Part shown: in pieces, positions 24,899 through 35,454 of the stretch
How positions within the stretch are numbered: the first letter of the stretch is position 1
Layout of the letters: each line of letters begins with the position of its first letter
Assembly: GCA_948470065.1 (NCBI GenBank)
Contig: CAOKNO010000026.1
Span: 1-35,454, forward strand
Direction of reading: 5' to 3'
DNA length: 35,454 nt
Source of the DNA: an uncultured Eubacterium sp.
GTDB lineage: Bacteria; Bacillota; Clostridia; Lachnospirales; Lachnospiraceae
The notes under the pieces: model-generated
What the model was told of the DNA's origin: nothing
Database searches by the model: none
Seen by the model: only the letters and a program-made list of their open reading frames with translations
Program-made: the position numbers and the translations under genes

Positions 24899-24963
24899 TT
24901 GCAAAAATAACCTAGTTCCCCTGCCAGTATCGACGGTTAACGACATTTTTCATCTTCCGCCGC

Positions 24964-25842
24964 CTAGTCCGCCTCTTTGCCCGCGCCGTCCCCATACCAC
25001 TCCAGGAAATGATGCTTTACGCCATGCTCCTTATAAGCAATAATAGTGCTTAAATTCACATTCTCTACGCTTTTAAAAATATTCCCTTCTACAAACGGAT
25101 TGATCTTTTTCATTTCCGCAATCAGATGCTTAATCTCAAGCCGCTTCGACCCGCTTTGGCCATCCTCGCCGCATCTGGTGTAATCCTCGGTGAACCTGCA
25201 GGCACATTGAAGAAAAGAAAGACCATTGTAATCCCGCCAATGTATAATATCTTCCTCCCGGATATAGTACATTGGGCGGATTAATTCCATGCCTTTGAAA
25301 TTCGTGCTGTGCAGCTTAGGCATCATCGTCTGCACCTGCCCGCCGTAGAGCATACCCATCAAAATTGTTTCAATCACATCATCGTAATGATGCCCCAAAG
25401 CAATCTTATTGCATCCTAGCTCCCTGGCCTGGTTGTACAAATGCCCCCGGCGCATCCTGGCGCAAAGGTAACACGGCGACTTCTCAATCCCATAGACCGC
25501 GTCAAAGATATCCGACGCAAAGACTGCGACCGGGATCCCCATCTGCCTGGCATTGTGCTCTAGCAGCATACGGTTCCTTTCGAGGTATCCTGGATCCATC
25601 ACTAGAAATTCCAGTTCAAAGGACACCTTCCGGTGCTTTTTCAATTCCTGGAACAGCTTAGCCATCAACATGGAATCCTTGCCCCCGGAAATACAGACCG
25701 CAATCTTATCTCCTTCCTGCACCAGCCGATAATCCCGGACGGCCTTGGCAAATTTAGAAAAAAGCTGCTTATGGAACTTCTTTTGGATGCTTTTTTCAAT
25801 CTCTTTTGCCGTATGTTCCTTCCTCCCATCTTTCTCTTCCAT
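24964..25842 (-). CDS. TtcA-family tRNA 2-thiolation ATP pyrophosphatase
   Basis: A 292-residue PP-loop enzyme. The ATP-binding SGGKDS loop is at about 52-57. The CxxC pair C124/C127 (SPCYLCARM), with a later CACRF cysteine, is like that which holds the Fe-S cluster in TtcA. GHHYDDVIETILMGMLYGGQ follows. The family thiolates C32 of certain tRNAs. The ATG at 25842 is chosen because AAGGA lies about 9 bases upstream and residues before it look unlike the family; the frame is open to 25932. The gene stands just upstream of the CRISPR operon and downstream of efp, with a terminator before it. Related PP-loop proteins act on other substrates, so the exact target is not certain. Confidence 0.82.
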   Translation of the reverse strand: MEEKDGRKEHTAKEIEKSIQKKFHKQLFSKFAKAVRDYRLVQEGDKIAVCISGGKDSMLMAKLFQELKKHRKVSFELEFLVMDPGYLERNRMLLEHNARQMGIPVAVFASDIFDAVYGIEKSPCYLCARMRRGHLYNQARELGCNKIALGHHYDDVIETILMGMLYGGQVQTMMPKLHSTNFKGMELIRPMYYIREEDIIHWRDYNGLSFLQCACRFTEDYTRCGEDGQSGSKRLEIKHLIAEMKKINPFVEGNIFKSVENVNLSTIIAYKEHGVKHHFLEWYGDGAGKEAD

Positions 25843-25936
25843 AACAAAGCCATCCTTCCCTAATTCCTCACCGCCGCAGTACGATCCTCCTGGAGCGTCC
25901 TTATTCCATAAGACGCGCTTTCCATGAAACAAAAAC

Positions 25937-26003
25937 GCTGCTGCAAAACAGAACCATACTCCCTAACCCATCGGGATTCCCCAACATACTATTTTGCAAC
26001 AGC
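25937..26003 (-). terminator. Terminator downstream of efp
   Basis: Inverted arms GCTGTTGCAAAA (26003-25992) and TTTTGCAGCAGC (25948-25937), one mismatch, enclose a 43-base loop and lead into GTTTTTGTTT on the minus strand. The long loop makes it atypical. Confidence 0.55.
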
Positions 26004-26018
26004 TTTATTATATTATCC

Positions 26019-26576
26019 TTATACCCTGGAGAGATATTCCCCTGTCCTGGTATCAATCTTAATCACATCTTCCTGCTCTACAAACAACGGCACGTATACC
26101 GTCGCCCCGGTTTCCACTACGGCAGGCTTTGTCGCGCCAGTCGCGGTATCGCCCTTAAAGCCAGGCTCTGTTTCGGTAATCTTCAGTTCCACGAACAATG
26201 GCGGCTCTACCGCAAACACATTGCCGTTATGGGAACAAATCTTCACCTTTTCATTTTCCTTGACAAACTTCAAAGCATCCCCGATTGCTTCTGCATCCAG
26301 CGCAATCTGCTCGTACGTTTCCCCATCCATAAAATGGAACAGGTCGCCGTCGGAATACAGATACTGCATGTCCGCCCGGTCAATCCTTGCCTGCGGGCAT
26401 TTCTCAGTCGGACGGAAGGTCCGCTCTACAATGCCGCCGTTCTTAATATTCTTGAGCTTCGTCCTGACAAAGGCGGCTCCTTTCCCTGGCTTTACATGCT
26501 GGAACTCAATAATCTGGAAAATATTGCTATCCAACTCAATTGTAATGCCATTCCTAAAATCTCCTGCTGAAATCAT
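26019..26576 (-). CDS. efp: Elongation factor P
   Basis: A 185-residue factor that binds stalled ribosomes between P and E sites and relieves stalling at proline runs. The KOW-like N-terminal domain has K32 in [12 protein letters not shown], the position modified in many bacteria. The two OB domains follow ([36 protein letters not shown]). Start ATG at 26576 has AGGAGG 9 bases upstream; the open frame continues upstream to 26621 without family resemblance. Own promoter at 26631-26659. Confidence 0.96.
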   Translation of the reverse strand: MISAGDFRNGITIELDSNIFQIIEFQHVKPGKGAAFVRTKLKNIKNGGIVERTFRPTEKCPQARIDRADMQYLYSDGDLFHFMDGETYEQIALDAEAIGDALKFVKENEKVKICSHNGNVFAVEPPLFVELKITETEPGFKGDTATGATKPAVVETGATVYVPLFVEQEDVIKIDTRTGEYLSRV

Positions 26577-26630
26577 CTGTTCTTTCCTCCTTACACTACA
26601 TTCGGGCACACTTCGCCCCACATTTTCCTA

Positions 26631-26659
26631 ATTCTATACTAACTTGCCAACTTTTTCAA
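26631..26659 (-). promoter_or_regulatory. Predicted sigma-A promoter of efp
   Basis: Minus strand: TTGAAA (26659-26654), a 17-base spacer, TAGAAT (26636-26631). The leader of about 50 bases contains a small GGGC/GCCC hairpin. Confidence 0.75.
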
Positions 26660-26680
26660 CCTTTTTTGCAAAACCTATCG

Positions 26681-27118
26681 TTATTCTTCTATTTTATGTA
26701 TCATATCCACCCGGATCTGGTGCCTGCCTCCCATAAATTCTGCTTCCAAGTAAGCTTTCACAATGTCTTTGGCCAACTCAGGCCCAACCACACGCGCGCC
26801 CATGGAAATCATATTGGCATTGTTATGCTCCTTAATCAGATGGGCTGTCGTCGTATCGGAACATACGCCGCAGCGGATCCCCTTGACCTTATTGGCCGCC
26901 AGGGAAATCCCCACGCCTGTCCCGCAGACTAAGATACCGCAATCTGCCTCCCCAGATGCAACCAAGCGCGCAGCCTTCTCCCCATACTCCGGGTAATGGC
27001 AGCTCTCATAGCCATCTGTGCCGAGATTGATCACTTCATGCCCCAGGCTCTTTACATATTCCATAATCTCTTTCTTTAAATCAGTCGCCGCATGATCATT
27101 CCCAATTACAATTTTCAT
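26681..27118 (-). CDS. rpiB: Ribose-5-phosphate isomerase B (RpiB/LacAB family)
   Basis: A 145-residue sugar-phosphate isomerase interconverting ribulose-5-P and ribose-5-P. Signatures: IGNDHAATDLKKEI with H9, and ILVCGTGVGISLAANK with the catalytic C65. ATG 27118 is preferred over 27124 because GGAGG lies 6 bases from it and touches the other. It follows yqeG with no gap, so they are co-transcribed. Allose-6-P isomerases share these motifs, but the conserved gene setting favours rpiB. Confidence 0.93.
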   Translation of the reverse strand: MKIVIGNDHAATDLKKEIMEYVKSLGHEVINLGTDGYESCHYPEYGEKAARLVASGEADCGILVCGTGVGISLAANKVKGIRCGVCSDTTTAHLIKEHNNANMISMGARVVGPELAKDIVKAYLEAEFMGGRHQIRVDMIHKIEE

Positions 27119-27120
27119 AA

Positions 27121-27624
27121 TCATCCTCCAATCCTTTTGCGTAGATAAAAAAACATGACAATCCTCTCCAGATACCGTTTGAATACTATCTGGATCTCCT
27201 CCTTGGGATGGATTGGCTTCGTCAATATCGTATATATCCCTGCCCGGTTGGCTCCATACGTATCCGTAAAGATCTGATCACCCACAAACAGCGTATTGGA
27301 GGCGTCTGTCCCCATAAGCTCCATTGCCCGCTGATATCCGGCCGTCTTCGGTTTTCCTGCCTTAAAAATATAAGGGACATGGACGATTTCGCTAAATGCC
27401 TTCACACGCGGCTCCTTGTTGTTCGACAACAGGCAGCACCGAAAGCCCAGCCCTTTCAACTGGGAAAACAATTCCACTGACCGTGGATCGGCAGGCGCCC
27501 CATGGGGCACTAAGGTATTGTCGATATCAAAAATAATCCCACGGTAACCTTCCTGGTAGAAACGGCTGTATGCAACCTGATACGCCGAATCCAGGTATTC
27601 CTTCGGATAAAACCTTTGCAACAT
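27121..27624 (-). CDS. YqeG-family HAD phosphatase
   Basis: A 167-residue HAD IIIA phosphatase. Motif I is FDIDNTLVPHG (D33, D35), motif II SNNKE, motif III the Lys in AGKPKTAGY, and motif IV GDQIFTDTYGANRAG. In Bacillus, YqeG dephosphorylates phosphatidylglycerophosphate-type or sugar-phosphate substrates; the exact substrate here is not shown. It lies 21 bases after nrdR and ends just before rpiB. Confidence 0.9.
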   Translation of the reverse strand: MLQRFYPKEYLDSAYQVAYSRFYQEGYRGIIFDIDNTLVPHGAPADPRSVELFSQLKGLGFRCCLLSNNKEPRVKAFSEIVHVPYIFKAGKPKTAGYQRAMELMGTDASNTLFVGDQIFTDTYGANRAGIYTILTKPIHPKEEIQIVFKRYLERIVMFFYLRKRIGG

Positions 27625-27645
27625 GAAACTTCTCCTGAACGATTC

Positions 27646-28098
27646 CTATTGATCCAATACCTTCTTCAATTCTTCTAAAAATGTATTGACATCCTTAAAT
27701 TCCCGATACACGGAAGCAAACCTGACATAGGCTACCGGATCTAGCTCCTGCAGCCGGCCCATCACGATTTCCCCAATCTCAGCGCTGGAGATCTCTTTCT
27801 CCTCCCTGCCATAAACGCTTACTTCTACTTCATCCACAATCTGCTTAATCTCGTCTGCAGACACAGGGCGCTTATGGCATGCACGCAAAATCCCGGCCTC
27901 GATCTTGGCTCTGTCGTACTGCTCCCGGTTATTGTCCTTCTTAATGACAATCATCGGGATTGTTTCCACCTTCTCATAAGTTGTAAACCTTTTTCCGCAG
28001 TCATCGCAAAGCCTCCGCCTGCGTATGGCATAGTTCTCTTCTGCTGGCCTTGAATCAATGACCCTTGTATTCTCATTGCTGCAAAACGGACACTTCAT
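27646..28098 (-). CDS. nrdR: NrdR, ribonucleotide reductase repressor
   Basis: A 150-residue repressor. The zinc ribbon has C3, C6, C31 and C34 (MKCPFCSNENTRVIDSRP; CDDCGKRFTTYEK), and the ATP-cone covers about 46-136 (IPMIVIKKDNNREQYDR). It senses dATP/ATP and shuts off nrd operons elsewhere. ATG 28098 is preferred (AGGAGG 8 bases upstream, and the family starts MKCPFC); the ATG at 28104 sits 2 bases from the site. A strong promoter lies 91 bases upstream. No NrdR box is visible here. Confidence 0.95.
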   Translation of the reverse strand: MKCPFCSNENTRVIDSRPAEENYAIRRRRLCDDCGKRFTTYEKVETIPMIVIKKDNNREQYDRAKIEAGILRACHKRPVSADEIKQIVDEVEVSVYGREEKEISSAEIGEIVMGRLQELDPVAYVRFASVYREFKDVNTFLEELKKVLDQ

Positions 28099-28188
28099 AA
28101 GCATTTCCTCCTGCGTATTTATCCCTGTTGCTTTCTGGAGTTACAAAGACGATCCAAACCACGGATAGCCAAAAGACATATTTATTTC

Positions 28189-28217
28189 AGTATATCTTTC
28201 TTTCCGAACCTTGTCAA
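28189..28217 (-). promoter_or_regulatory. Strong sigma-A promoter of nrdR-yqeG-rpiB
   Basis: Minus strand: perfect TTGACA (28217-28212), 17-base spacer, TATACT (28194-28189). The -35 overlaps the last codons of ylmC. Confidence 0.85.
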
Positions 28218-28471
28218 CAAGATTTCGGCTTTGGCTTCGGCTCCGGGATGTCCACAAGGATGATATCCGCCCCGATCTTCACTACCTGGTTCCAGGGAAT
28301 GATCACCTCGCTCCCTCTCCCGAACATGCTCCACATTTTCCCGCACCCTGGTATGATCAATGCAAGGATTAATCCCTTGCAAGGATCGATTTCAAGATCT
28401 ACCACAAATCCCAGGCATTGGCCGTTGCAAACGTTTACTACTTCCTTTTCTCTCAATTCACAAAATCGCAT
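28214..28471 (-). CDS. YlmC/YmxH-family sporulation-associated PRC-barrel protein
   Basis: An 85-residue protein of the family annotated YlmC/YmxH in spore-forming Firmicutes. MRFCELREKEVVNVCNGQCL is the typical start, with a PRC-barrel core (GFVVDLEIDP; VIIPWNQVVKIGADIILVD). A repetitive PEPKPKPKSC tail follows. The ribosome site is a G-rich run (GGGGG) 7 bases upstream. It implies a spore-forming lineage or ancestor. The molecular role is unknown. Confidence 0.85.
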   Translation of the reverse strand: MRFCELREKEVVNVCNGQCLGFVVDLEIDPCKGLILALIIPGCGKMWSMFGRGSEVIIPWNQVVKIGADIILVDIPEPKPKPKSC

Positions 28472-28572
28472 AAAAAATCCCCCTTACCATTAAGATATGA
28501 TATCCGGGGGTTTTGGTTCCTGGATCCGGCGTCTTAAAACAGGCGGGCAAGCCAAAATTTATCCGTATGCCT

Positions 28573-28938
28573 CTAAGAAACGCCGATATTTTTCGTCGCA
28601 ACGATATCCACGCCCGTGCCTGCCACATCTTTTACAATCACATCCCCTATGCGTACAGGCGCCTGGACCTTCAAACCTTTTAAGCATCCCATCACCTCAA
28701 AGATCTTATCCTTTGGGACGTCCTCTTTCGTCTTCACAGATACGGCTGCGGCTTTTGCGCCTTCCACAGCCACTGTGCTAATCACAATCCTGGTAGGGTT
28801 TCCCACTTCTTTGCGGGCGTATATTTCCCCACGCCTGCAGGTATTCCCAGACACGCAGATCTCTGCGTCTTCCCCAATGCTTACTTCCATCTGGCATCCC
28901 ATCGGGCATCCGATGCAAATCATTGTCCTGGTTTCCAA
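28573..28938 (-). CDS. DUF1667 cysteine-rich protein of the glycerol operon
   Basis: A 121-residue protein with CIGCPMGCQMEV at the N-terminus and a later CVSGNTCRRGE, giving cysteines that could bind a metal or Fe-S centre. DUF1667 proteins are routinely encoded next to FAD oxidoreductase pairs with glycerol kinase, as here, and are thought to be a small subunit or electron carrier. Translation starts at TTG 28938, supported by AGGAGG 7 bases upstream; the first in-frame ATG is 4 codons later. It follows the preceding oxidoreductase by 19 bases. Confidence 0.88.
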   Translation of the reverse strand: METRTMICIGCPMGCQMEVSIGEDAEICVSGNTCRRGEIYARKEVGNPTRIVISTVAVEGAKAAAVSVKTKEDVPKDKIFEVMGCLKGLKVQAPVRIGDVIVKDVAGTGVDIVATKNIGVS

Positions 28939-28957
28939 CTTTAAGCCTCCTAAACGT

Positions 28958-30215
28958 TTACGTTCCTTCCACTGTTACTGTAATCTGTGACATGCCGCAA
29001 TATGCGGCTAACTGCTCCCGTCCCAATACTATCTTTTCCATCTCGCCAGGCGTAAGGATTGGGCGTTTTCTGTGGACGACGCGTTCCTTCCCACAATACA
29101 CCGATACAAAGCTGCCCTGGTAGACATTATCTACGCGGAACCGTACCGTCTGCTCCTCTGCCATCCGGCCAAGATGGATCTCAGATGGAACCGTATACCG
29201 TACGCCTTTTCCTGCTACAACCGCTATTCCATCTTCCTCAATTATTTTGCGCTTGGCGCCGTCTAACACATACTTAGCCGCATGCTTCCCCGCTGCTTCC
29301 GCCTCCTCAGACACAAAATCCACCAGATCATGCACATGGAGCACGTTCCCACACGCAAAGACGCCCTCCACATTTGTTTCTAAGCATTCATTGACCAAAG
29401 GTCCTGACGTCACAGGGCTTAACGCCACGCCCAAACTGCGCGACAGTTCGTTTTCCGGGATCAGCCCGCAAGACAGCAGCAGCGTATCACAGGCATAATA
29501 CGTTTCTGTGCCTGGGATTGGCGTGCGGTTTTCATCGACCTGGGCTATCGTAACGCCTTCGATGCGTTCCTTCCCTTTGATATCCACAACGGTATGGCTC
29601 AATTCCAGCGGAATGCCAAAATCATCCAGGCATTGCACAATATTGCGTTTCAGCCCGCCAGAATAAGGCATTACCTCTGCGACGAGCTGGACTGACGCCC
29701 CTTCTAAGGCCATCCTCCTTGCCATAATCAAGCCGATATCGCCAGAGCCTAAGACCACCGCCTTGCGCCCCGGCAAATAGCCCTCGATATTCATCAAACG
29801 CTGCGCCGTCCCAGCAGAATAGATGCCAGCCGGACGGTATCCTGGGATATTTAAGGCGCCTCTGGGACGTTCCCTACAGCCCATAGCAAGGATGACTGCC
29901 TTGGCCTTTACCTCAAACATACCATCTACCTGGTTCATGGCAGATACAACCTTATCCTGTGCAATCTCCACTACCATGGTATTTACCTTATAGGCAATCC
30001 CTTCATCCTCCAACGCTGCAACGAACCTCGCCGCATATTCCGGCCCCGTCAGTTCTTCTTGGAACGTATGGAGGCCGAACCCATTGTGGATGCACTGGTT
30101 TAAAATACCGCCCAGCTCCCTGTCACGTTCTAACAATAAGACAGAACTTACGCCGTTTCGCTTTGCAGAGATAGCGGCCGCAAGGCCTGCAGGCCCGCCC
30201 CCTACAATCACAATA

Positions 30216-30229
<14 letters not shown>
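28958..30229 (-). CDS. FAD/NAD(P)-dependent oxidoreductase of the glycerol operon
   Basis: A 423-residue pyridine-nucleotide-disulfide-type oxidoreductase. The N-terminal dinucleotide-binding motif is IVIVGGGPAGLAAAISAKR, with a second NAD-binding site at AVVLGSGDIGLIMARR near 175. It ends with the C-terminal segment GVFACGNVLHVHDLVDFVS. Together with the next enzyme upstream and DUF1667 it probably forms a complex that oxidises glycerol-3-phosphate and passes electrons to NAD(P) or another acceptor. The start overlaps the upstream gene by 14 bases, and AGGTGGGG lies before the ATG. Confidence 0.88.
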
Positions 30230-33844
<3,615 letters not shown>

Positions 33845-33872
33845 TTCGGGCTCCTTTCCTGTTTCTAGATAA

Positions 33873-34015
33873 GAGGTAATTGCGAAACCCTCTCTGGGAC
33901 AGACGCGTCTGTACAATCCATACAAAAGCGGGCTCCAGATGCCGTCGCAAGTCGCCCTTTTTTTGTACAGATTGTACATCCGCTGTTTCTAGAAAGGGAG
34001 TTTTGCAATCGCCTA
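33873..34015 (+). mobile_element. MITE-like palindromic element, copy B (143 bases)
   Basis: Begins GAGGTAATTGCG and ends GCAATCGCCTA. It is flanked by TTCTAGATAA at 33863-33872 and 34016-34025, a 10-base target duplication. It differs from copy A at four positions. It lies about 20 bases upstream of the DUF624 ribosome site. Confidence 0.85.
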
Positions 34016-34025
34016 TTCTAGATAA

Positions 34026-34093
34026 GAGGTAATTGCGAAACGTTCTCTGCAACAGACGCGTTTGTTCCTAGATTTGAGTTTCGCAGACGCCTA
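34026..34093 (+). mobile_element. Internally deleted MITE, copy C (68 bases)
   Basis: Starts GAGGTAATTGCGAAACG, keeps a worn form of the inner palindrome (CAACAGACGCGTTTG), then jumps to CGCAGACGCCTA. The central part of the full element is missing. It is flanked by the same TTCTAGATAA (34016-34025 and 34094-34103). Confidence 0.7.
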
Positions 34094-34096
34094 TTC

Positions 34097-34135
34097 TAGA
34101 TAATTGGGAATCGCGAAATATTCCGCAATTGCCTA
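34097..34135 (+). mobile_element. Minimal MITE end-to-end relic, copy D (39 bases)
   Basis: TAGATAATTGGGAAT and ATTCCGCAATTGCCTA face each other around CGCGAAAT, so only the terminal inverted repeats remain. It directly follows copy C. Confidence 0.6.
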
Positions 34136-34143
34136 TAAGAGGA

Positions 34144-34207
34144 CAAAAGGGGCTGCCGCATTAAGCTGGTATCTGAAAACCCTTAACGCGTCAGCCCTCT
34201 TCGCTGC
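34144..34207 (-). terminator. Rho-independent terminator after rpmF
   Basis: On the minus strand GGGCTGACGCGTTAAG (34207-34192) pairs with CTTAATGCGGCAGCCC (34165-34150), three mismatches in 16, followed by CTTTTGT. Confidence 0.75.
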
Positions 34208-34214
34208 ATATTCA

Positions 34215-34394
34215 TTAATCCTGGGGAATGATCTCCTTCTTGTTATAGCTTCCGCAGTTCCTGCACACCCTATGCGGCATCATAAGTTCCCCGCATTTGC
34301 TGCATTTTACCAAAGTAGGAGCAGTCATTTTCCAGTTTGCTCTTCTCTTATCTCTTCTTGATTTTGAAGATTTATTTTTGGGACAGATTGACAT
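34215..34394 (-). CDS. rpmF: 50S ribosomal protein L32
   Basis: A 59-residue ribosomal protein. It has the basic N-terminus typical of L32 (SKSRRDKRRANWKM) and a zinc ribbon of two CxxC pairs, CSKCGELMMPHRVCRNCG. AGGAGG lies 9 bases upstream of the ATG at 34394. It begins 3 bases after the yceD stop, the standard yceD-rpmF pair. Confidence 0.96.
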   Translation of the reverse strand: MSICPKNKSSKSRRDKRRANWKMTAPTLVKCSKCGELMMPHRVCRNCGSYNKKEIIPQD

Positions 34395-34397
34395 CGG

Positions 34398-34919
34398 TCA
34401 CACCTCCTTAAATTTGTTAAAAATATCTTGGATTGCCGCCATTCTTGGATCCGGCTCTGTTCTCTGGCACTGACATTCTGCCAGATTTAGATTTGTACCG
34501 CATTTTTTACAAATGCCCTTGCAATCTTCCCTGCACAGAACCTTCATAGGCCACCCAACCAGAATTTCTCCAAAAATAAGTTGATCTACATCCAGGCTTG
34601 TTCCTGTCATGAAATCCAATTCTTCCAAACGCATCCCCTCCTTGCTCCCGGTAAGGTCAATCTCCTTATCAATCACAAGATGGAACGCCCGGCTTGTCTC
34701 TTCCAGGCACCGATCGCATGGAACCGCAATGGTAAGCTCTGTTTCCCCCTGCACCAGAAGACGCTGGTTCCCTTCATTTGCAAAATACAGCGCAAACGGC
34801 GCCTTCTTCACAATCGGGAACTGCCCCAGCCTGGAAGCAAAAGAATCCAGTTCTATTTCCACGTTTTTCGTAATCTCCAGATCCTCGCTGGAAATCACAT
34901 CTGCTAAATCTACTTTCAT
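34398..34919 (-). CDS. YceD/DUF177 family protein
   Basis: A 173-residue protein, widely conserved directly upstream of rpmF and linked to 23S rRNA maturation in other species. Features: PCDRCLEETSRAF near the middle, and four C-terminal cysteines (CREDCKGICKKCGTNLNLAE) that could form a zinc site. AGGAGA lies 5 bases before the ATG. Own strong promoter at 34946-34974. Confidence 0.93.
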   Translation of the reverse strand: MKVDLADVISSEDLEITKNVEIELDSFASRLGQFPIVKKAPFALYFANEGNQRLLVQGETELTIAVPCDRCLEETSRAFHLVIDKEIDLTGSKEGMRLEELDFMTGTSLDVDQLIFGEILVGWPMKVLCREDCKGICKKCGTNLNLAECQCQRTEPDPRMAAIQDIFNKFKEV

Positions 34920-34945
34920 GACATTCTCCTATCCATACTCGGTAT

Positions 34946-34974
34946 ATTATACCCGGCATTCCTGTTTTTGTCAA
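34946..34974 (-). promoter_or_regulatory. Consensus sigma-A promoter of yceD-rpmF
   Basis: Minus strand: TTGACA (34974-34969), exactly 17 bases, TATAAT (34951-34946). A perfect consensus, fitting a ribosomal-protein operon. Confidence 0.93.
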
Positions 34975-35039
34975 TCAATTTTTCTTTTTTGTAATATCCT
35001 AAAAATAACATTGATTTTCAGAATCAGTCATGTTATATT

Positions 35040-35182
35040 TAGATAATTGCGAAAACCTCTCTGGGACAGACGCGTCTGTACAATCCATACAAAAAAAGGG
35101 CGACTTGCGACGGCATCTGGAGCCCGCTTTTGTATGGATTGGACAGACGCGTCTGTCCCAGAGAGGTTTTCGCAATTACCTA
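35040..35182 (-). mobile_element. MITE-like palindromic element, copy E (143 bases), fully symmetrical arms
   Basis: On the minus strand it begins TAGGTAATTGCG like copies A and B, but its right arm is a near-exact mirror of its own left arm. The terminal inverted repeats are therefore about 55 bases each, with an internal GACAGACGCGTCTGTC-type palindrome in both arms. It is flanked by ATGTTATATT at 35030-35039 and 35183-35192, a 10-base target duplication. Confidence 0.88.
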
Positions 35183-35193
35183 ATGTTATATTA

Positions 35194-35292
35194 TAGGAAA
35201 GGAGCAGCCGCCCACAAAGTGGTTAGCCTCTCAAGATAAGATTAAAAATAAGCCTACCTGAATCCCGCTAAGATTACAAGGTAGGCTTATTG
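35194..35292 (+). ncRNA. Possible antisense RNA (antitoxin-like) facing the small hydrophobic peptide
   Basis: A plus-strand block containing CCACAAAGTGG (self-complementary) and ending in the strong terminator hairpin at 35247-35291, with GTTATTTT after it. It converges on the 3' end of the 32-residue peptide gene, the layout of type I toxin-antitoxin pairs. TATATT near 35187 could be a -10, but no good -35 is seen. The MITE insertion abuts it. Inference only. Confidence 0.35.
35247..35291. terminator. Bidirectional terminator
   Basis: A 13-base perfect stem, AATAAGCCTACCT (35247-35259) with AGGTAGGCTTATT (35279-35291), around a 19-base loop. T-rich tracts follow on both strands. It directly follows the small peptide gene. 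Confidence 0.85.
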
Positions 35293-35391
35293 TTATTTTC
35301 GCTTGTTATTCCTATCAATGTAGGCAAGCAGCGCAATAAGGAAATTACCGCCCAAAAACAACAGGAACCCTTGAAAACTAAGGATTCCCAT
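35293..35391 (-). CDS. 32-residue hydrophobic peptide, holin-like / type I toxin-like
   Basis: Begins MGILSFQGFLLFLGGNF; one membrane helix (about 7-25) is followed by a charged tail YIDRNNKRK. Size and layout match the putative holin-like toxins of Firmicutes. No Shine-Dalgarno site is seen, and the ATG is only 12 bases from the 3' end of the tRNA-Lys transcribed in the same direction. The stop lies 1 base before a strong bidirectional terminator. If real, it may be translated poorly until the tRNA is processed. Assignment rests on form, not on firm homology. Confidence 0.45.
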   Translation of the reverse strand: MGILSFQGFLLFLGGNFLIALLAYIDRNNKRK

Positions 35392-35403
35392 AAATAAATG
35401 TAA

Positions 35404-35454
35404 TGAGACATCGGGGATTCGAACCCCGGACAACTTGATTAAAAGTCAAGTGCT
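35404..35454 (-). tRNA. tRNA-Lys (anticodon TTT), 5' part beyond the window
   Basis: Minus strand shows the anticodon arm CTTGACTTTTAATCAAG (anticodon TTT), the T arm CCGGGGTTCGAATCCCCG and the acceptor strand ATGTCTC with discriminator A. CCA is not encoded. The D arm and 5' acceptor lie past the right edge. Confidence 0.93.

Noticed and set aside
16378-24963. Adaptation genes (cas1, cas2, reverse transcriptase) or a ring nuclease hidden between the csm genes
   Set aside because: The intergenic gaps are too short and no matching frames were seen on either strand.
28472-28530. CCCCC/GGGGG inverted repeat ahead of ylmC as a terminator or riboswitch
   Set aside because: The stem is only five pairs around a 20-base loop, and the G run also serves as the ribosome site; too weak to call.

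Overview
The window looks like part of a chromosome from a gut-type Lachnospiraceae (Bacillota, class Clostridia). Evidence: the core genes nrdR, yqeG, ylmC, efp, rpiB and yceD-rpmF are of Firmicutes type; promoters are strong sigma-A boxes with AGGAGG ribosome sites; the secreted proteins are rich in fibronectin III, LRR_5 and Ig-like domains; and the glycerol operon includes a DUF1667 protein. The genus cannot be fixed from the sequence alone. Almost every gene is on the minus strand; the main exception is a LacI-family regulator.

Layout. (1) 1-2518: a GH32 fructosidase running off the left edge, divergent from a LacI-type repressor, with two pairs of palindromic operators between them. (2) 2496-9371: a solute-binding lipoprotein, a chemoreceptor (MCP), a large secreted GH43 arabinanase and an ECF sigma factor, all read leftwards from a clear promoter. 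The MCP and GH43 are only 15 bases apart. (3) 9400-14773: a decayed LRR/transglutaminase-like gene and two large secreted LRR/fn3 proteins. (4) 14789-16377: an AAA-ATPase/PD-(D/E)XK gene with an N-terminal frameshift. (5) 16460-24813: a type III-A CRISPR-Cas (Csm) operon in the order small membrane ORF, cas6, cas10, csm2, csm3, csm4, csm5, CRISPR array, csm6. It has no cas1 or cas2 in the window. The array is tiny (four 25-base repeats, 39-44-base spacers), visibly decaying, and sits between csm5 and csm6 inside the operon. (6) 24964-28471: housekeeping genes ttcA-like, efp, rpiB, yqeG, nrdR, ylmC. (7) 28573-33844: glycerol catabolism genes glpK, two FAD oxidoreductases and DUF1667, preceded by a DUF624 membrane protein. 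(8) 34215-34919: yceD-rpmF. (9) 35293-35454: a short hydrophobic toxin-like peptide and the 3' part of a tRNA-Lys.

The most unexpected structure is a family of 143-base palindromic, MITE-like elements. Three full copies (7887, 33873, 35040) and two internally deleted copies (34026, 34097) are present. Full copies are flanked by target-site duplications of about 10 bases. They carry no transposase and always lie between genes, in one case directly after a stop codon.

How the parts work together: the CRISPR operon keeps the visible catalytic signatures for crRNA processing (Cas6), target RNA cleavage (Csm3 D32), cyclic oligoadenylate synthesis (Cas10 GGDD) and the cOA-activated RNase (Csm6 HEPN RNLAAH). 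It therefore looks able to interfere but not to acquire spacers by itself. The array position suggests that Cas6 cleavage of the operon transcript would cut csm6 off from csm1-5, a possible self-limiting circuit. The SBP-MCP-GH43 block suggests a sense-and-degrade module for arabinan-type plant polysaccharide.
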